From the NCBI RefSeq assembly GCF_900460215.1, contig NZ_UHIA01000004.1, positions 1,620,001 to 1,684,000 on the forward strand: DNA of 64,000 bases, given 5' to 3'. Positions 17,301 to 25,684 of the stretch are shown piece after piece. The DNA is from Suttonella indologenes (GTDB taxonomy: Bacteria > Pseudomonadota > Gammaproteobacteria > Cardiobacteriales > Cardiobacteriaceae). The position numbers and the translations under genes were made by a program. Positions within the stretch are counted from its first letter, which is position 1. Every line of letters begins with the position of its first letter. The notes beneath the pieces were generated by a model that worked only from the letters and a program-made list of their open reading frames with translations, was not told where the DNA came from and searched no databases.

Positions 17301-20172
17301 AGGTGGGGAGGCTTTATCTACCAGCGATATGAAAAAGCAAGCTAATTTTCAAGATTGGGATTTTAATAAAATTTGGCGGATTGATGAAAATAATGATTAC
17401 CCACGTTTGAAAATGCTTACAAAGGGTACCATTGTGATTGCACCAACGCCTAATTTGCCAGGTAATCCAACACCACCAAGTCAAACTACAGATTTGGCAA
17501 TAAAAGCAAATGATCTAAGTAAAGTTTATGACGGCAGACCTTTAACAATTACTGATGCTAATGACCCAAATGCTCCATTGCGCAATTTAAAAGGGTGGAA
17601 TGGTAATGGCGTAAGTGTAACAGGTCTATTAGATGGCGATACATTGGATAATAAAAATGTATTTTCGGGTAGTTTGCGTTTTGACGGTAAGGGTAGTAAT
17701 TGGGTTAATGCAGTAAATGCAGGAACGTATACCCTTGTACCCACAGGTCTGACTGGTGGTCAAAAATACGAAATTAAATATGGGGAAGGGAAATTAACAA
17801 TTGACAAACGCCCTGTTAAGTTCACACTCTCGGGTGAAAAGATTTATGATGGCAAAGATAGTGTTGAAATTTCCCTTACCACCAACAAAACCAATCAAGA
17901 AGGTATTTTGGATAAAGATTTGGATAAGGTTACCATTCAAGGCACTGGTACACTCACCAGCAAAAATGCTGGCGTTCAACAGATAAAATCTGTCAGTAAT
18001 ACGCTCATTGGAGGTGAGTTGGGGGGTAACTATAAATTGAGCGATGAAATCGTTGGGCGATGGGTTATTCATAAACGCCCAGTAACACTCAATCTATCAG
18101 GTGAAAAAGTCTACGATGGCACAAACACCATCTCAGTTTTGGAAAAAGCCAACACCACCAATCAACAGGGTATTTTGGATAGTGAGTTGGATAAAATCAC
18201 CTTTAATGGTTCTGGCTCATTAACTGGTACAAATGTTGGTACACATCAATTACAGAGTATTTCTGAAACTGTAATTGCTGGCGAATTGGGCAAAAACTAT
18301 GAAATTAGTAAAGTTGGTGGACAATGGCAAATCAATAAAAAGCCAATTGCTATTACCGCTACTCGTATTTATGATGGCACAAATAATGCTATTTCGGAAG
18401 AGGCAGACAATAACACCATCATTACAAACCTGCAAAATAAATTGGTAACTGCCGATAGAGGTAAATTATCCAATGGCAATCCTGTTACAATTGTCGGGCA
18501 AGGCACTTTATCAACAAAAAATGCTGGGGATAAGATTAAAGTTTCTGATACTGGTACTTTAAAATTATTTGCCTTAACGCCAGCAGATAAAGCAATAATG
18601 GATAACTATGAGCTAGATTTGGTGAATAGTCATTGGACAATTAAGCCTGCTGATTTAGTGGTAACTGCAGTTAGCGATAAAAAAGTTTATGATGGTACTC
18701 AAAATTCTAATAAAAAACCAACTATTGTGGGATTGAAGGATGGTGATACAGCAGAGTTTGGGCAACGCTTTACTAATAAAAATGTTCAGGGAGAAAACAA
18801 TACTCAGTTATTTATCGTTGATGGTAAAATTGTTGATGGCAATAATGGTAAAAACTATACCATTATTGACAAAAATGCAAAGGGTACAATTACGCCTGCT
18901 GAATTGACCATAACCGCTGTTAGTGATAAAAAGACTTATGATGGCACACATAACTCTAATAAAAAACCAGTCATTACAGGGCTAAAAGGTAATGATACGG
19001 CAGAGTTCGGGCAACGCTTTGATGATAGAAATGTTCGAGGTGAAAACCAATCTGAAATATCTGTTGCCAATGGCAATGTTGTAGATGGAAATAATGGCAA
19101 TAACTATTCCATTTACACCAAAAAAACAAAGGGAACGATTGAGCCAAGAGAGTTAAAATTGATTGGCAAGGCAAAAGATATTGAATCACCATCTGATATT
19201 GATTCTTTAAAGGGTTGTATGTTTAATTGTTACAATGCTGAGATTGATATGGATAGCTTGAAGTTAATTGGATTACAAGGTAATGATACAATTGATGTAA
19301 CAATTCATTCTGCTACATATGTTGAGAAACCATACGCTGGTGATGATAAACCAGTTTCAGTTGATTGGTCCATTAGCGGACAGTATGCTAAAAATTACAC
19401 TGAAGCTGGTAGTAATGTAACAGGAAGAATAACTCCACGAACCTTTGGTGGCAAAGCTCTATGTTTTATTGCTAGTGCTTGTGGTATGAAAACGGATACA
19501 ATGACAGCAGTAAATGAACATATGGAAAATTATATGTATATAATGTATTTCTCTACTAGAAAATTAGACCTTTCCACACAATTAAAAGGATTTTTGTCTA
19601 GTGATTATTCGGAAAAGGCAATAGATGATGCTGACTTTAAAAACCATCCTTTCATGTCAACTGCTTTATGGGGTGTTGCCTTGTTAGGCGATGGTGCATC
19701 AACTGTGGGCAACGTAGTCTCTTATCCTTTTACTTTTGTTAAAGGACAAATTTCCACTGGGATCAATGAGACTAAAAAAGTAAAAGGACTTTCAGAACAA
19801 CAAGCTGAATCGTATGAAAAAATTGCCCATTTAACGGTTGATTTGATTAATATTTATTATTCTGTTGCCAGTTCAAAGCATGTTGATTTAATAGGCACAC
19901 ATGAACAAGCAAATGAAAGATTTACTACACATTTGGCAGAACAGACCTATCAACAGTTGGAGGAGTTTGGTAAAGCTATATCAAGCTTTCCACCAGAACA
20001 GCAAAAGATACTATTATCAAACCCACTCATGCAAAAAGTTCTATCTGGAAGTTTTAAAGCGAATAAGGCAGCTGCAACCAAGGAGATACTTGCAGATAGC
20101 TTGGGGTTAATCAATGATTTAATTCAAGCAGGTTTAAGTATTGATGAGGTATTGAGCCAAAATGAGCAGTAG
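14305..20172 (+). CDS. Large two-partner secretion exoprotein (filamentous haemagglutinin-like TpsA)
   Basis: A 1955-residue protein. It starts with an extended signal peptide (MNHIYRVVYNTASQTYQAVPE, then a hydrophobic core ending at FALAAP), which sets the start over an upstream in-frame Met. The TPS domain follows (about residues 70-310, with NWQNFSIGAHETVNFHQP and FISNPNGMLIGRDA). Next come about ten GLUG-type repeats (VGGLVG and NSYATGNV units, about residues 600-1000) and about six YDG/MBG repeats (KVYDG, KIYDG, RIYDG, about 1070-1620). A non-repetitive C-terminal region of about 243 residues closes it. The first 400 or so codons are GC-rich like the host, and the rest is AT-rich, suggesting recombination of the passenger. 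It is secreted through the TpsB encoded next. Adhesin is the default reading; no CDI-type VENN motif is seen. Confidence 0.92.
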   Translation: MNHIYRVVYNTASQTYQAVPEISKGKHKSCAEKTSAAASKTPTFAGKLRALCAALLALTCPFALAAPTGGAVSAGQAAIHQAGNITDIRQSSQNAAINWQNFSIGAHETVNFHQPNAQSLTLNRVIGNERSIIDGAMNANGKVFISNPNGMLIGRDAQINVGSLVATTAQISNDDFMNGRYQFTNAKGEIENLGNITVPQGGVVALVAPIVKHSGTITAPKAHTLLASADSFSITLPDNANFAYTLDKGTLQGLVDNGGAILADGGRVVLTAKGVDSVKKSLIKHTGVIEANTVQNKNGVIELLGDLDNSALNVSGSLKAEGKASGDGGFIETSAASLFFADSAHISTQAQNGQTGTWLIDPKDFTVAKSGGDMTGAQVTTGLKSNNITLKSRDGAKEGKGDVIINDEINWDKNTLTFNANNDIHINKTMNGSGTAKLALEYGQSTDNGGSSDYYLDKNTPLKDRTVKVNLPEGKNFSVKKGSNGETVVFDVIHQMPEITNGGTEANAQAFSNQNIAFGKNIDLSHTENHNGFAGWTLKQKYKTGDNLLGGERFHGLGHIIENLTLDAPNQNDVGLIRKAQTTEIRDLSLHNSQIKGGRNVGGLIGVATNSQINNVIVNNGGISGEENVGGMIGYAGVNLGVTSELSYLHSDIRVKASTDHNIGGLIGMIDVGSYDAPNMNIHHATSFGNVNVAGSSNLNGGTGGLVGRIHLTTGSGSHFLSDSSAKGNVIAPNAYSGVGGLVGYIEQNGKQSIIQNSHATGKVEGAYLAGGLVGRLQKTNISNSFATGDVSGGSYGGGLVGDAYDKSVIENSYATGNVTANKPNNSIGGLVGSLSGSQIKRSYAEGNLSVDVAKITSANSVIAGGLVGYARAADIKESYATGNIETKNIDVTAGGLIGTLNQKTNVENSYATGSLSSSGTTRAKFGGLVGEVSDLESTISNTYATGSIHIQDLVGYKNFYKPGGLISYNSYSLNGKKLAGVENSYFDKDTVGVLESPLGGEALSTSDMKKQANFQDWDFNKIWRIDENNDYPRLKMLTKGTIVIAPTPNLPGNPTPPSQTTDLAIKANDLSKVYDGRPLTITDANDPNAPLRNLKGWNGNGVSVTGLLDGDTLDNKNVFSGSLRFDGKGSNWVNAVNAGTYTLVPTGLTGGQKYEIKYGEGKLTIDKRPVKFTLSGEKIYDGKDSVEISLTTNKTNQEGILDKDLDKVTIQGTGTLTSKNAGVQQIKSVSNTLIGGELGGNYKLSDEIVGRWVIHKRPVTLNLSGEKVYDGTNTISVLEKANTTNQQGILDSELDKITFNGSGSLTGTNVGTHQLQSISETVIAGELGKNYEISKVGGQWQINKKPIAITATRIYDGTNNAISEEADNNTIITNLQNKLVTADRGKLSNGNPVTIVGQGTLSTKNAGDKIKVSDTGTLKLFALTPADKAIMDNYELDLVNSHWTIKPADLVVTAVSDKKVYDGTQNSNKKPTIVGLKDGDTAEFGQRFTNKNVQGENNTQLFIVDGKIVDGNNGKNYTIIDKNAKGTITPAELTITAVSDKKTYDGTHNSNKKPVITGLKGNDTAEFGQRFDDRNVRGENQSEISVANGNVVDGNNGNNYSIYTKKTKGTIEPRELKLIGKAKDIESPSDIDSLKGCMFNCYNAEIDMDSLKLIGLQGNDTIDVTIHSATYVEKPYAGDDKPVSVDWSISGQYAKNYTEAGSNVTGRITPRTFGGKALCFIASACGMKTDTMTAVNEHMENYMYIMYFSTRKLDLSTQLKGFLSSDYSEKAIDDADFKNHPFMSTALWGVALLGDGASTVGNVVSYPFTFVKGQISTGINETKKVKGLSEQQAESYEKIAHLTVDLINIYYSVASSKHVDLIGTHEQANERFTTHLAEQTYQQLEEFGKAISSFPPEQQKILLSNPLMQKVLSGSFKANKAAATKEILADSLGLINDLIQAGLSIDEVLSQNEQ

Positions 20173-20263
20173 AAAGAATTGCACCACCTTATACTTAAAG
20201 TGGTGCATATAGTACGAATCTACACCCATCAACTAGTTTTACTAAAATTTTAGGAAATTTTAA

Positions 20264-21892
20264 ATGAAATCCCAAACACTCACATTATTAACATTTGGTA
20301 TATTATCCGCCAACCTCGCCCACGCCACAGACGCAGGCACTACCTTACGCCACGCTACCCAAACCACCACCCCACCGCCTGCCACCATCACCCCTTTGAC
20401 GCTGGCAGAGCAGGGCGACATCAGCACCGACACCACGCCCATTAGCGTGCGTGATGTGGTTCTGGTGGGCAACACGCTATTATCCACCGCCCAGCTTGAA
20501 CCCGAGTTGGCGAGCGTGCGTGGCACAACCACCACCTTTGGCGGATTGCAGACATTGGCTGGTAAAATTACCGACACTTATCACAAGGCAGGTTATCCCC
20601 TAGCCACCGTCATCATTCCGCCCCAAAAGATAGACGGCGGTGTGGTACAGCTTCAAGTGCTAGAAGGGCAGATTGCAGGCGTAAGCGTAGAGAACCGTTC
20701 GCGACTCTCTGATGAAGTAGTACAAAGCTATTTGTCAGGCATGCAGAGCGGTCAGCCTTTACGCCAAGCCGACAGCGAACGAGCATTGCTCTTAATCAAA
20801 GATTTGGCAGGGACGGACAGCGTCAATTACCGTTTGCAAGGCGGTAATAACGGTACGGATTTGGCGGTGGATTTAGGCGAAGCGCCGCTTGTTACCGGTT
20901 TTGTGCAAGCGGATAATTATGGTTCCAAATCCACCGGCGAAATACGCACGCGTGCAGGCGTCAATCTCAACAGTCCCTTTGGGCGTGGCGAGAAATTATC
21001 CGTGCAGGCGATGAGCAGCTTTAAAGGTGTAGATTATGTAAATTTGTCAGCCGATATGCCTGTCGGCGCTGATGGATTGATGTTTTCCGGCAGTTTAGGG
21101 CATACGCGCTATGATTTAGGCGGCGCGTTTAAAGATTTGAATGCCACAGGCACGGCAAATACGGTTGATATCGGCGCACGCTATCCTTTAATCCGCAGCA
21201 ATCGGAATAATTTATGGCTTTCGGCAAGCGGCGAATATCGGGATTTACAGGACAAAATCGGCAGTACCAATACCGTTACCGATAAATCGATTAAAACCCT
21301 TCATTTGGGAGCGAACGGCTACCATCAAGATGATTGGCTAATGGGCGGATATACGCAATGGCGCGTAGATAATACTTTCGGCAGATTAACTATCGATAGC
21401 GCCGACGCACGCGCCATCGACAGCCTTTCCGCCAAAACAGAGGGTGCTTATTATAAAATTGCCGCCAATATTTCGCGCACGCAATATTTTTCTCCGCAAT
21501 TCTCCGCGATCTTATCCTTAAACGGGCAATGGGCAAATAAAAATTTAGATCCTGCCGAGCAAATGAGCTTAGGCGGCAATGATGCCGTTGCGGCTTATCA
21601 TAGCAATGACGTGTCTGCAGATATCGCTTTGCAAGGCGGTTTGGAACTGCGTTATGCACTGACGCCTTATGTGTCCTTAAGCGGTTTTTATGATGCGGGA
21701 CGCGCAAAATTACGCGCCAAACCTTTTGTAAGCGGCGATAATACGGTTAATTTACACGGCGGCGGCATCGGGCTTTATAGCCAATATAAGGATTTTTATT
21801 TGCAAGGAAAAATTGCATGGCGCGCAAGCAATCGGCAATTTAGCAATGATAGGAATCCGCGGGCTTGGCTGAAAGTGGGTTATAATTTTTAA
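20264..21892 (+). CDS. TpsB outer-membrane transporter (ShlB/FhaC family)
   Basis: A 542-residue Omp85-superfamily pore that exports the TpsA encoded 91 bases upstream. A signal peptide ends at ANLAHA. Then come a proline/threonine-rich linker, POTRA domains (residues about 60-210, with the VRGTTTTFGGLQTLAGKIT and GYPLATVIIPPQKI segments) and a 16-strand barrel ending in an aromatic residue (WLKVGYNF). The length is as expected. The first 150 codons differ in base use from the barrel region, so a recombination joint may lie in the POTRA part. The start has AGGAAATT upstream. Confidence 0.94.
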   Translation: MKSQTLTLLTFGILSANLAHATDAGTTLRHATQTTTPPPATITPLTLAEQGDISTDTTPISVRDVVLVGNTLLSTAQLEPELASVRGTTTTFGGLQTLAGKITDTYHKAGYPLATVIIPPQKIDGGVVQLQVLEGQIAGVSVENRSRLSDEVVQSYLSGMQSGQPLRQADSERALLLIKDLAGTDSVNYRLQGGNNGTDLAVDLGEAPLVTGFVQADNYGSKSTGEIRTRAGVNLNSPFGRGEKLSVQAMSSFKGVDYVNLSADMPVGADGLMFSGSLGHTRYDLGGAFKDLNATGTANTVDIGARYPLIRSNRNNLWLSASGEYRDLQDKIGSTNTVTDKSIKTLHLGANGYHQDDWLMGGYTQWRVDNTFGRLTIDSADARAIDSLSAKTEGAYYKIAANISRTQYFSPQFSAILSLNGQWANKNLDPAEQMSLGGNDAVAAYHSNDVSADIALQGGLELRYALTPYVSLSGFYDAGRAKLRAKPFVSGDNTVNLHGGGIGLYSQYKDFYLQGKIAWRASNRQFSNDRNPRAWLKVGYNF

Positions 21893-21958
21893 TCTTAAAG
21901 CAATCCGACAAATTCTGAAGGGTGAATGTGATTTGCCCTTCAGCCATGAAATTTACTC

Positions 21959-22066
21959 TATAGTCGAAGAATTGAAAAAGTATTACGGCGTTGGCTCGCC
22001 TTGCCGTACTATCTGTACTGTCTGCGGCTCGCCGCCTTGTACTACTTTTTCACTTCTCCGACTATA
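21959..22066. repeat. Family-A miniature element (Correia-like), reference copy
   Basis: A 108-base uninterrupted copy in the opposite orientation to the copies at 3524, 11419 and 54680. The core reads TACGGCGTTGGCTCGCCTTG, then CCGTACTATCTGTACTGTCT and GCGGCTCGCCGCCTTGTACT. It lies 66 bases after tpsB and may act as a terminator hairpin. Confidence 0.9.
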
Positions 22067-22221
22067 GTTATAAACTATTAATCGAAGATAATAAAAGCCC
22101 GTTTTTCTAATCCTTGAATGATAAAACCCCTGCTAAAATTTTATAAACCTTCGAGCGCAAAGGCTGAAACTTATCGCGCTTAGCGGTATGATGTGCAGCT
22201 GCATTACAATAGGACATCATC

Positions 22222-22674
22222 ATGAGCTTCATCGCTTCGCATTATCTTCTTTGGAAATCCCTGCATTTGATTTTTATGGTTGCTTGGTTCGCCGCGCTTT
22301 TTTATCTGCCGCGCTTTTTTGTTTACCACACGCAGGCTTTGCAAAGAAATGATGCGCAAGCGATGGCGTATTTCCGCGTTATGGAGAAAAAACTCTATAT
22401 TATCGGACACATCGGCATGGGCTTGATGCTGATATTCGCCCTGTTCTTAATCGCCGCCAATCAATTTGCTTGGTTTAAGGGGCAAGGCTGGTTACATGCC
22501 AAGGCGCTGCTTGTTGCGCTGCTCATCGCTTATTACATTTTCTGCGGTCGCATCATGAAAGCCTTTGCGCGCGGCGAAAACCGCTACAGCGAAACTTTTT
22601 ACCGCTTTTTCAATGAGTTTCCTGCGGTTCTTCTTATCATCATCGCCCTTCTCGCCAGTCTCAAACCTTTTTAA
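22222..22674 (+). CDS. hemJ: Protoporphyrinogen oxidase HemJ
   Basis: A 150-residue membrane protein with four hydrophobic segments. The family hallmarks are the first-helix HLIFMVAWFAALFYLPRFFVYH and the later WLHAKALLVALLIAYY. HemJ oxidises protoporphyrinogen IX to protoporphyrin IX in haem synthesis and replaces HemG/HemY in many bacteria. The His and Arg residues in the first helix region, thought important for haem binding, are present. It is followed 12 bases later by ubiG, so it is likely co-transcribed. hemE, another step of the same pathway, lies at 45 kb. Confidence 0.92.
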   Translation: MSFIASHYLLWKSLHLIFMVAWFAALFYLPRFFVYHTQALQRNDAQAMAYFRVMEKKLYIIGHIGMGLMLIFALFLIAANQFAWFKGQGWLHAKALLVALLIAYYIFCGRIMKAFARGENRYSETFYRFFNEFPAVLLIIIALLASLKPF

Positions 22675-22686
22675 TCAGGAGCAGTT

Positions 22687-23364
22687 ATGAGCGCCACTTC
22701 ATTCGATTTACACGGCGAAGACTTTTGGAATCCTCAAGGTCCTTACCGCAGTTTGCACCACATCAATCCCGCGCGTTTGCAGTTTATCGAGCGCTTTATC
22801 GATTTGCGCGGACAGAAAATACTGGATATCGGCTGCGGCGGCGGCATTTTAAGCGAAGCGATGGCGCATAAAGGCGCGATTGTCAGCGGCATCGATTTAA
22901 GCGAGGCGGTATTAAATGCCGCCAATCAGCACGCCGACGGCAGCAATCTGCACATGGATTACCGCCGCATCAGCAGCCAAGAATGCGTGGCGCAAGGCGA
23001 GCAATACGACCACATCACCTGCATGGAAATGCTGGAACACGTGCCCTCGCCCGCCGCCATTTTGCGCGACATTCACGCCCTGCTCAAACCCAATGGCTAT
23101 GCCTTTATTTCCACGCTTAACCGCAACCTGACTTCCTTTTTCGGCGCAATTGTGGCGGCGGAATATTTGTGCAAACTCGTGCCTAAAGGCACGCACCGCC
23201 ACAGCGACTTCATTCGTCCGCAAGAATTGGTCGCAATGGCGGAACAAGCGGGATTAACGCCTATTGCGCTCTCGGGCATGGATTATCATCCCTTTGCCAA
23301 AACGGCATTTTTAAGCCGCAATCTGCGCATCAATTACCTTCTCGCCCTGCAAAAACAATCATGA
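22687..23364 (+). CDS. ubiG: Ubiquinone biosynthesis O-methyltransferase UbiG
   Basis: A 225-residue class I methyltransferase for both O-methylation steps of ubiquinone synthesis. The N-terminal FWNPQGPYRSLHHINPARL and the AdoMet motif KILDIGCGGGILSEAMA are diagnostic. CMEMLEHVPSP and a C-terminal segment (TLNRNLTSFFGAIVAAEY, then LVPKGTHRHSDFIRP) match the UbiG membrane-contact region. AGGAG precedes the ATG, and the gene overlaps the next by ATGA. The length is slightly short of E. coli UbiG (240), but the core is complete. Confidence 0.96.
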   Translation: MSATSFDLHGEDFWNPQGPYRSLHHINPARLQFIERFIDLRGQKILDIGCGGGILSEAMAHKGAIVSGIDLSEAVLNAANQHADGSNLHMDYRRISSQECVAQGEQYDHITCMEMLEHVPSPAAILRDIHALLKPNGYAFISTLNRNLTSFFGAIVAAEYLCKLVPKGTHRHSDFIRPQELVAMAEQAGLTPIALSGMDYHPFAKTAFLSRNLRINYLLALQKQS

Positions 23365-24023
23365 GCAATCCCCGCTTTGCCGCCGTGTGGTTTGATTTAG
23401 ACGGCACTTTATTCGACAGCGCGCACGACCTCATTCCGGCGATTATCGCCACCGTGCAAGCCGCCGGATTGCCCTGCGCCGATTTTGCCGACATTCGCGG
23501 CAGCATTTCGCAAGGCAGCCGCGCCATGATTGCCTACGCCGCCAACCTTGCCGCCGATGACGCGCGCCTTGACGGACTGGTAACAAGTTTTCATCAGCAC
23601 TATCTGCAACGCCGCCTGCTTAACCGCTATTTTGACGGCATGGAAACGCTGCTCGCCAAAATAGAAGCGGCGCAAATCCCTTGGGGCATCATTACCAATA
23701 AAAACACCGCCTTTGCCCAAGCCGTCGTCAGCCAAGCGCAATTGGACAGACGCATTGCCGCCCTCGTCTGCGGCGACACCCTGCCGCAGAACAAACCCCA
23801 TCCGGCGCCGCTGCGCTTTGCCTGCGCCCATATCAATGCCAATCCTGCGGACTGTCTTTATGTAGGCGACAACGAAAGCGACATACAGGCGGCGCGCGCG
23901 GCGGGTATGCCCGGCGTTGCCTGTCGCTACGGCTATTTGCCGCCCAACAGCCGCATCGAGACATGGCAGGCGGATTACATCATTGAGCAAGCAAGCGAAT
24001 TAGCTGACATTATCGGAGTATGA
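23361..24023 (+). CDS. mupP: HAD phosphatase, N-acetylmuramate 6-phosphate or phosphoglycolate phosphatase
   Basis: A 220-residue HAD hydrolase. Motif I is FDLDGTLFDS with both Asp; motif II is in WGIITNKN, motif III is NKPHPAP, and motif IV is VGDNESDIQAA. Sequence alone would give phosphoglycolate phosphatase (Gph). The order ubiG-this gene-SDR is, however, that of pseudomonads, where the middle gene is MupP, which removes phosphate from MurNAc-6-P in a cell-wall recycling bypass. I therefore favour MupP. amgK/murU, its usual partners, are not in the window. It is translationally coupled to ubiG. Confidence 0.8.
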   Translation: MSNPRFAAVWFDLDGTLFDSAHDLIPAIIATVQAAGLPCADFADIRGSISQGSRAMIAYAANLAADDARLDGLVTSFHQHYLQRRLLNRYFDGMETLLAKIEAAQIPWGIITNKNTAFAQAVVSQAQLDRRIAALVCGDTLPQNKPHPAPLRFACAHINANPADCLYVGDNESDIQAARAAGMPGVACRYGYLPPNSRIETWQADYIIEQASELADIIGV

Positions 24024-24027
24024 AACT

Positions 24028-24717
24028 ATGCAAGACATTCGTTTAATCACAGGCGCCTGCGGCAGAATCGGCAGCACCCTCGCCCGCCATTGGGATACAA
24101 AAGCCCATCTGCTGCTGCTAGACGCCGACCCTCTTGCCTTGCAACGCTTAGACGAAGAACTGGGCGGCGACCACACGCTGATTCCCTTCGATTTATGGCT
24201 GTCGCCGCCGCAACACTATCAACGCCTTGCCGATATGATTCGCGAAGACTACGGCCGTCTTGACAGCCTCATCCATCTTGCCGCCTACTGCGGCAATCTG
24301 CGCCCCCTCTTCAATACCGAAGCCGAAGACTGGCTGAAAGCCCTGCAAGTCAATCTCACCGCGCCGCTCTGGCTCAGCCAATATCTGCTGCCGCTCTTGC
24401 AGCAATCCGCCGCGCCCAAGCTCGCTTTCAGCGTCTTCAACACCCTTGAAGAACAAGCCCATTACTGGCACGGCTTCGGCATCGCCCAAGCCGCCCTAAA
24501 TCGCATGATCCGCGACATCAGCGAAGAAAACGGCAGCTATCCGAATCTCGCAGTCTGCCGCATCGACACCGGCTGGATCGAAAGCAGCCTAAGCCGCAAC
24601 ATTTTTCCCGACGGGCGCCCGCATTGGCGGCAAGCCGAAGACATCATGCCGCTGTTTGACCGCATACTCGACGCCCCCGCAGGACAACTCACGGAGATCA
24701 GCCATGAGCAATGCTAA
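24028..24717 (+). CDS. Short-chain dehydrogenase-like protein (YciK position), active site altered
   Basis: A 229-residue Rossmann protein that starts with the nucleotide loop ITGACGRIGSTLARHW and keeps the NNAG-like LIHLAAYCGNL. Where active SDRs carry Tyr-x-x-x-Lys, this protein reads FGIAQAALN: Phe replaces Tyr and Gln replaces Lys. The serine is offset (AFSVFN). It may bind a nucleotide without being an ordinary oxidoreductase. By position it is the counterpart of the yciK-like gene after ubiG-mupP in pseudomonads. Its end overlaps the kdsD start by 14 bases. Confidence 0.75.
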   Translation: MQDIRLITGACGRIGSTLARHWDTKAHLLLLDADPLALQRLDEELGGDHTLIPFDLWLSPPQHYQRLADMIREDYGRLDSLIHLAAYCGNLRPLFNTEAEDWLKALQVNLTAPLWLSQYLLPLLQQSAAPKLAFSVFNTLEEQAHYWHGFGIAQAALNRMIRDISEENGSYPNLAVCRIDTGWIESSLSRNIFPDGRPHWRQAEDIMPLFDRILDAPAGQLTEISHEQC

Positions 24718-25684
24718 TCCCGAGCAAATGCAGGCCCATGCCCGACAAGTCTTAAGCATCGAAGCCGAAGCCGTGCTTGCCCAGCAAGCCCTGATTGTCG
24801 AGCCTGCTTTTGTGCAAGCCTGCGAAGCCATCTTAAACACCCGCGGACACGTCATCGTCAGCGGACTGGGCAAATCAGGACATATCGGCGCGAAAATCGC
24901 CGCCACCCTCGCCAGTACCGGCACACCCGCCTTTTTCGTCCACCCCACCGAAGCCGGACACGGCGACATGGGCATGCTGACCGCCGCCGACACCCTCATC
25001 GCCATCTCTTTTTCGGGCGAAAGCGGCGAACTCATGACCATGATACCGCTGGCACAAGCCATGGGACTAAGCGTCATTGCCATCACGGGACGGACGCAAT
25101 CGGCAATGGCGCAAGCCGCCGATATTCATCTGCATCTGCGCGTGGAAAAAGAAGCCTGCCCGCTGGGATTGGCGCCTACCTCCAGTTCCACCGCCACATT
25201 GGCGCTCTGCGACGCCCTAGCCGTCGCCATTATGCAGGCGCGCGATTTCTCCAGTGCCGATTTCGCCCGCTCCCACCCCTTCGGACGCTTGGGCAGACGC
25301 CTAATTACCAAAATCGGCGATGTGATGCGCAAAGGCGCGGAACTGCCGCTTAATCGCGCCGAGGACAGCGTGCAAACCGCCCTCTTTCAAATTACCGACA
25401 AACGCTTGGGGCTTACGCTTATCTGCGACGAAGCGCAGCAACTGCTCGGCATCTACACCGACGGCGATCTGCGCCGCAGTCTGGGCAAATATCCCGACGC
25501 CCTCTCCCTGCCGCTGTCTGAAGTCATGACCCATGCGCCGTTAACCACCCATAGCGCGGCATTAGCCGCACAAGCCCTGATGCTGATGCAAAACCGCCAC
25601 ATCACCGCCCTGCCCGTGGTAGAAAATGGCAAACTCTGCGGCGTCGTGCATATTCACGACCTCCTGCAAGCGGGAGTCGCCTAA
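24704..25684 (+). CDS. kdsD: Arabinose-5-phosphate isomerase KdsD
   Basis: A 326-residue enzyme that converts ribulose-5-P to arabinose-5-P, the first step to Kdo for LPS. The SIS domain (residues about 40-175) has the SGLGKSGHIGAKIAATLASTGTPAFF block and GEAGHGDMGM as HPTEAGHGDMGM. Two CBS domains fill residues about 205-326 (DVMRKGAELP and EVMTHAPLTTHS). The start MSNANPEQ has GGAG upstream and lies inside the end of the SDR gene. It is followed directly by lptC, the usual order. kdsC, often between them, is absent here. Confidence 0.95.
   Translation: MSNANPEQMQAHARQVLSIEAEAVLAQQALIVEPAFVQACEAILNTRGHVIVSGLGKSGHIGAKIAATLASTGTPAFFVHPTEAGHGDMGMLTAADTLIAISFSGESGELMTMIPLAQAMGLSVIAITGRTQSAMAQAADIHLHLRVEKEACPLGLAPTSSSTATLALCDALAVAIMQARDFSSADFARSHPFGRLGRRLITKIGDVMRKGAELPLNRAEDSVQTALFQITDKRLGLTLICDEAQQLLGIYTDGDLRRSLGKYPDALSLPLSEVMTHAPLTTHSAALAAQALMLMQNRHITALPVVENGKLCGVVHIHDLLQAGVA

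Noticed and set aside
14305..20172. Contact-dependent inhibition (CdiA) toxin system
   Set aside because: No VENN-type motif, no adjacent immunity gene, and the YDG/GLUG repeat layout fits an adhesin-type exoprotein.
23361..24023. Firm assignment as phosphoglycolate phosphatase
   Set aside because: Gph and MupP cannot be separated by motifs; gene order favours MupP, so the call was left dual.
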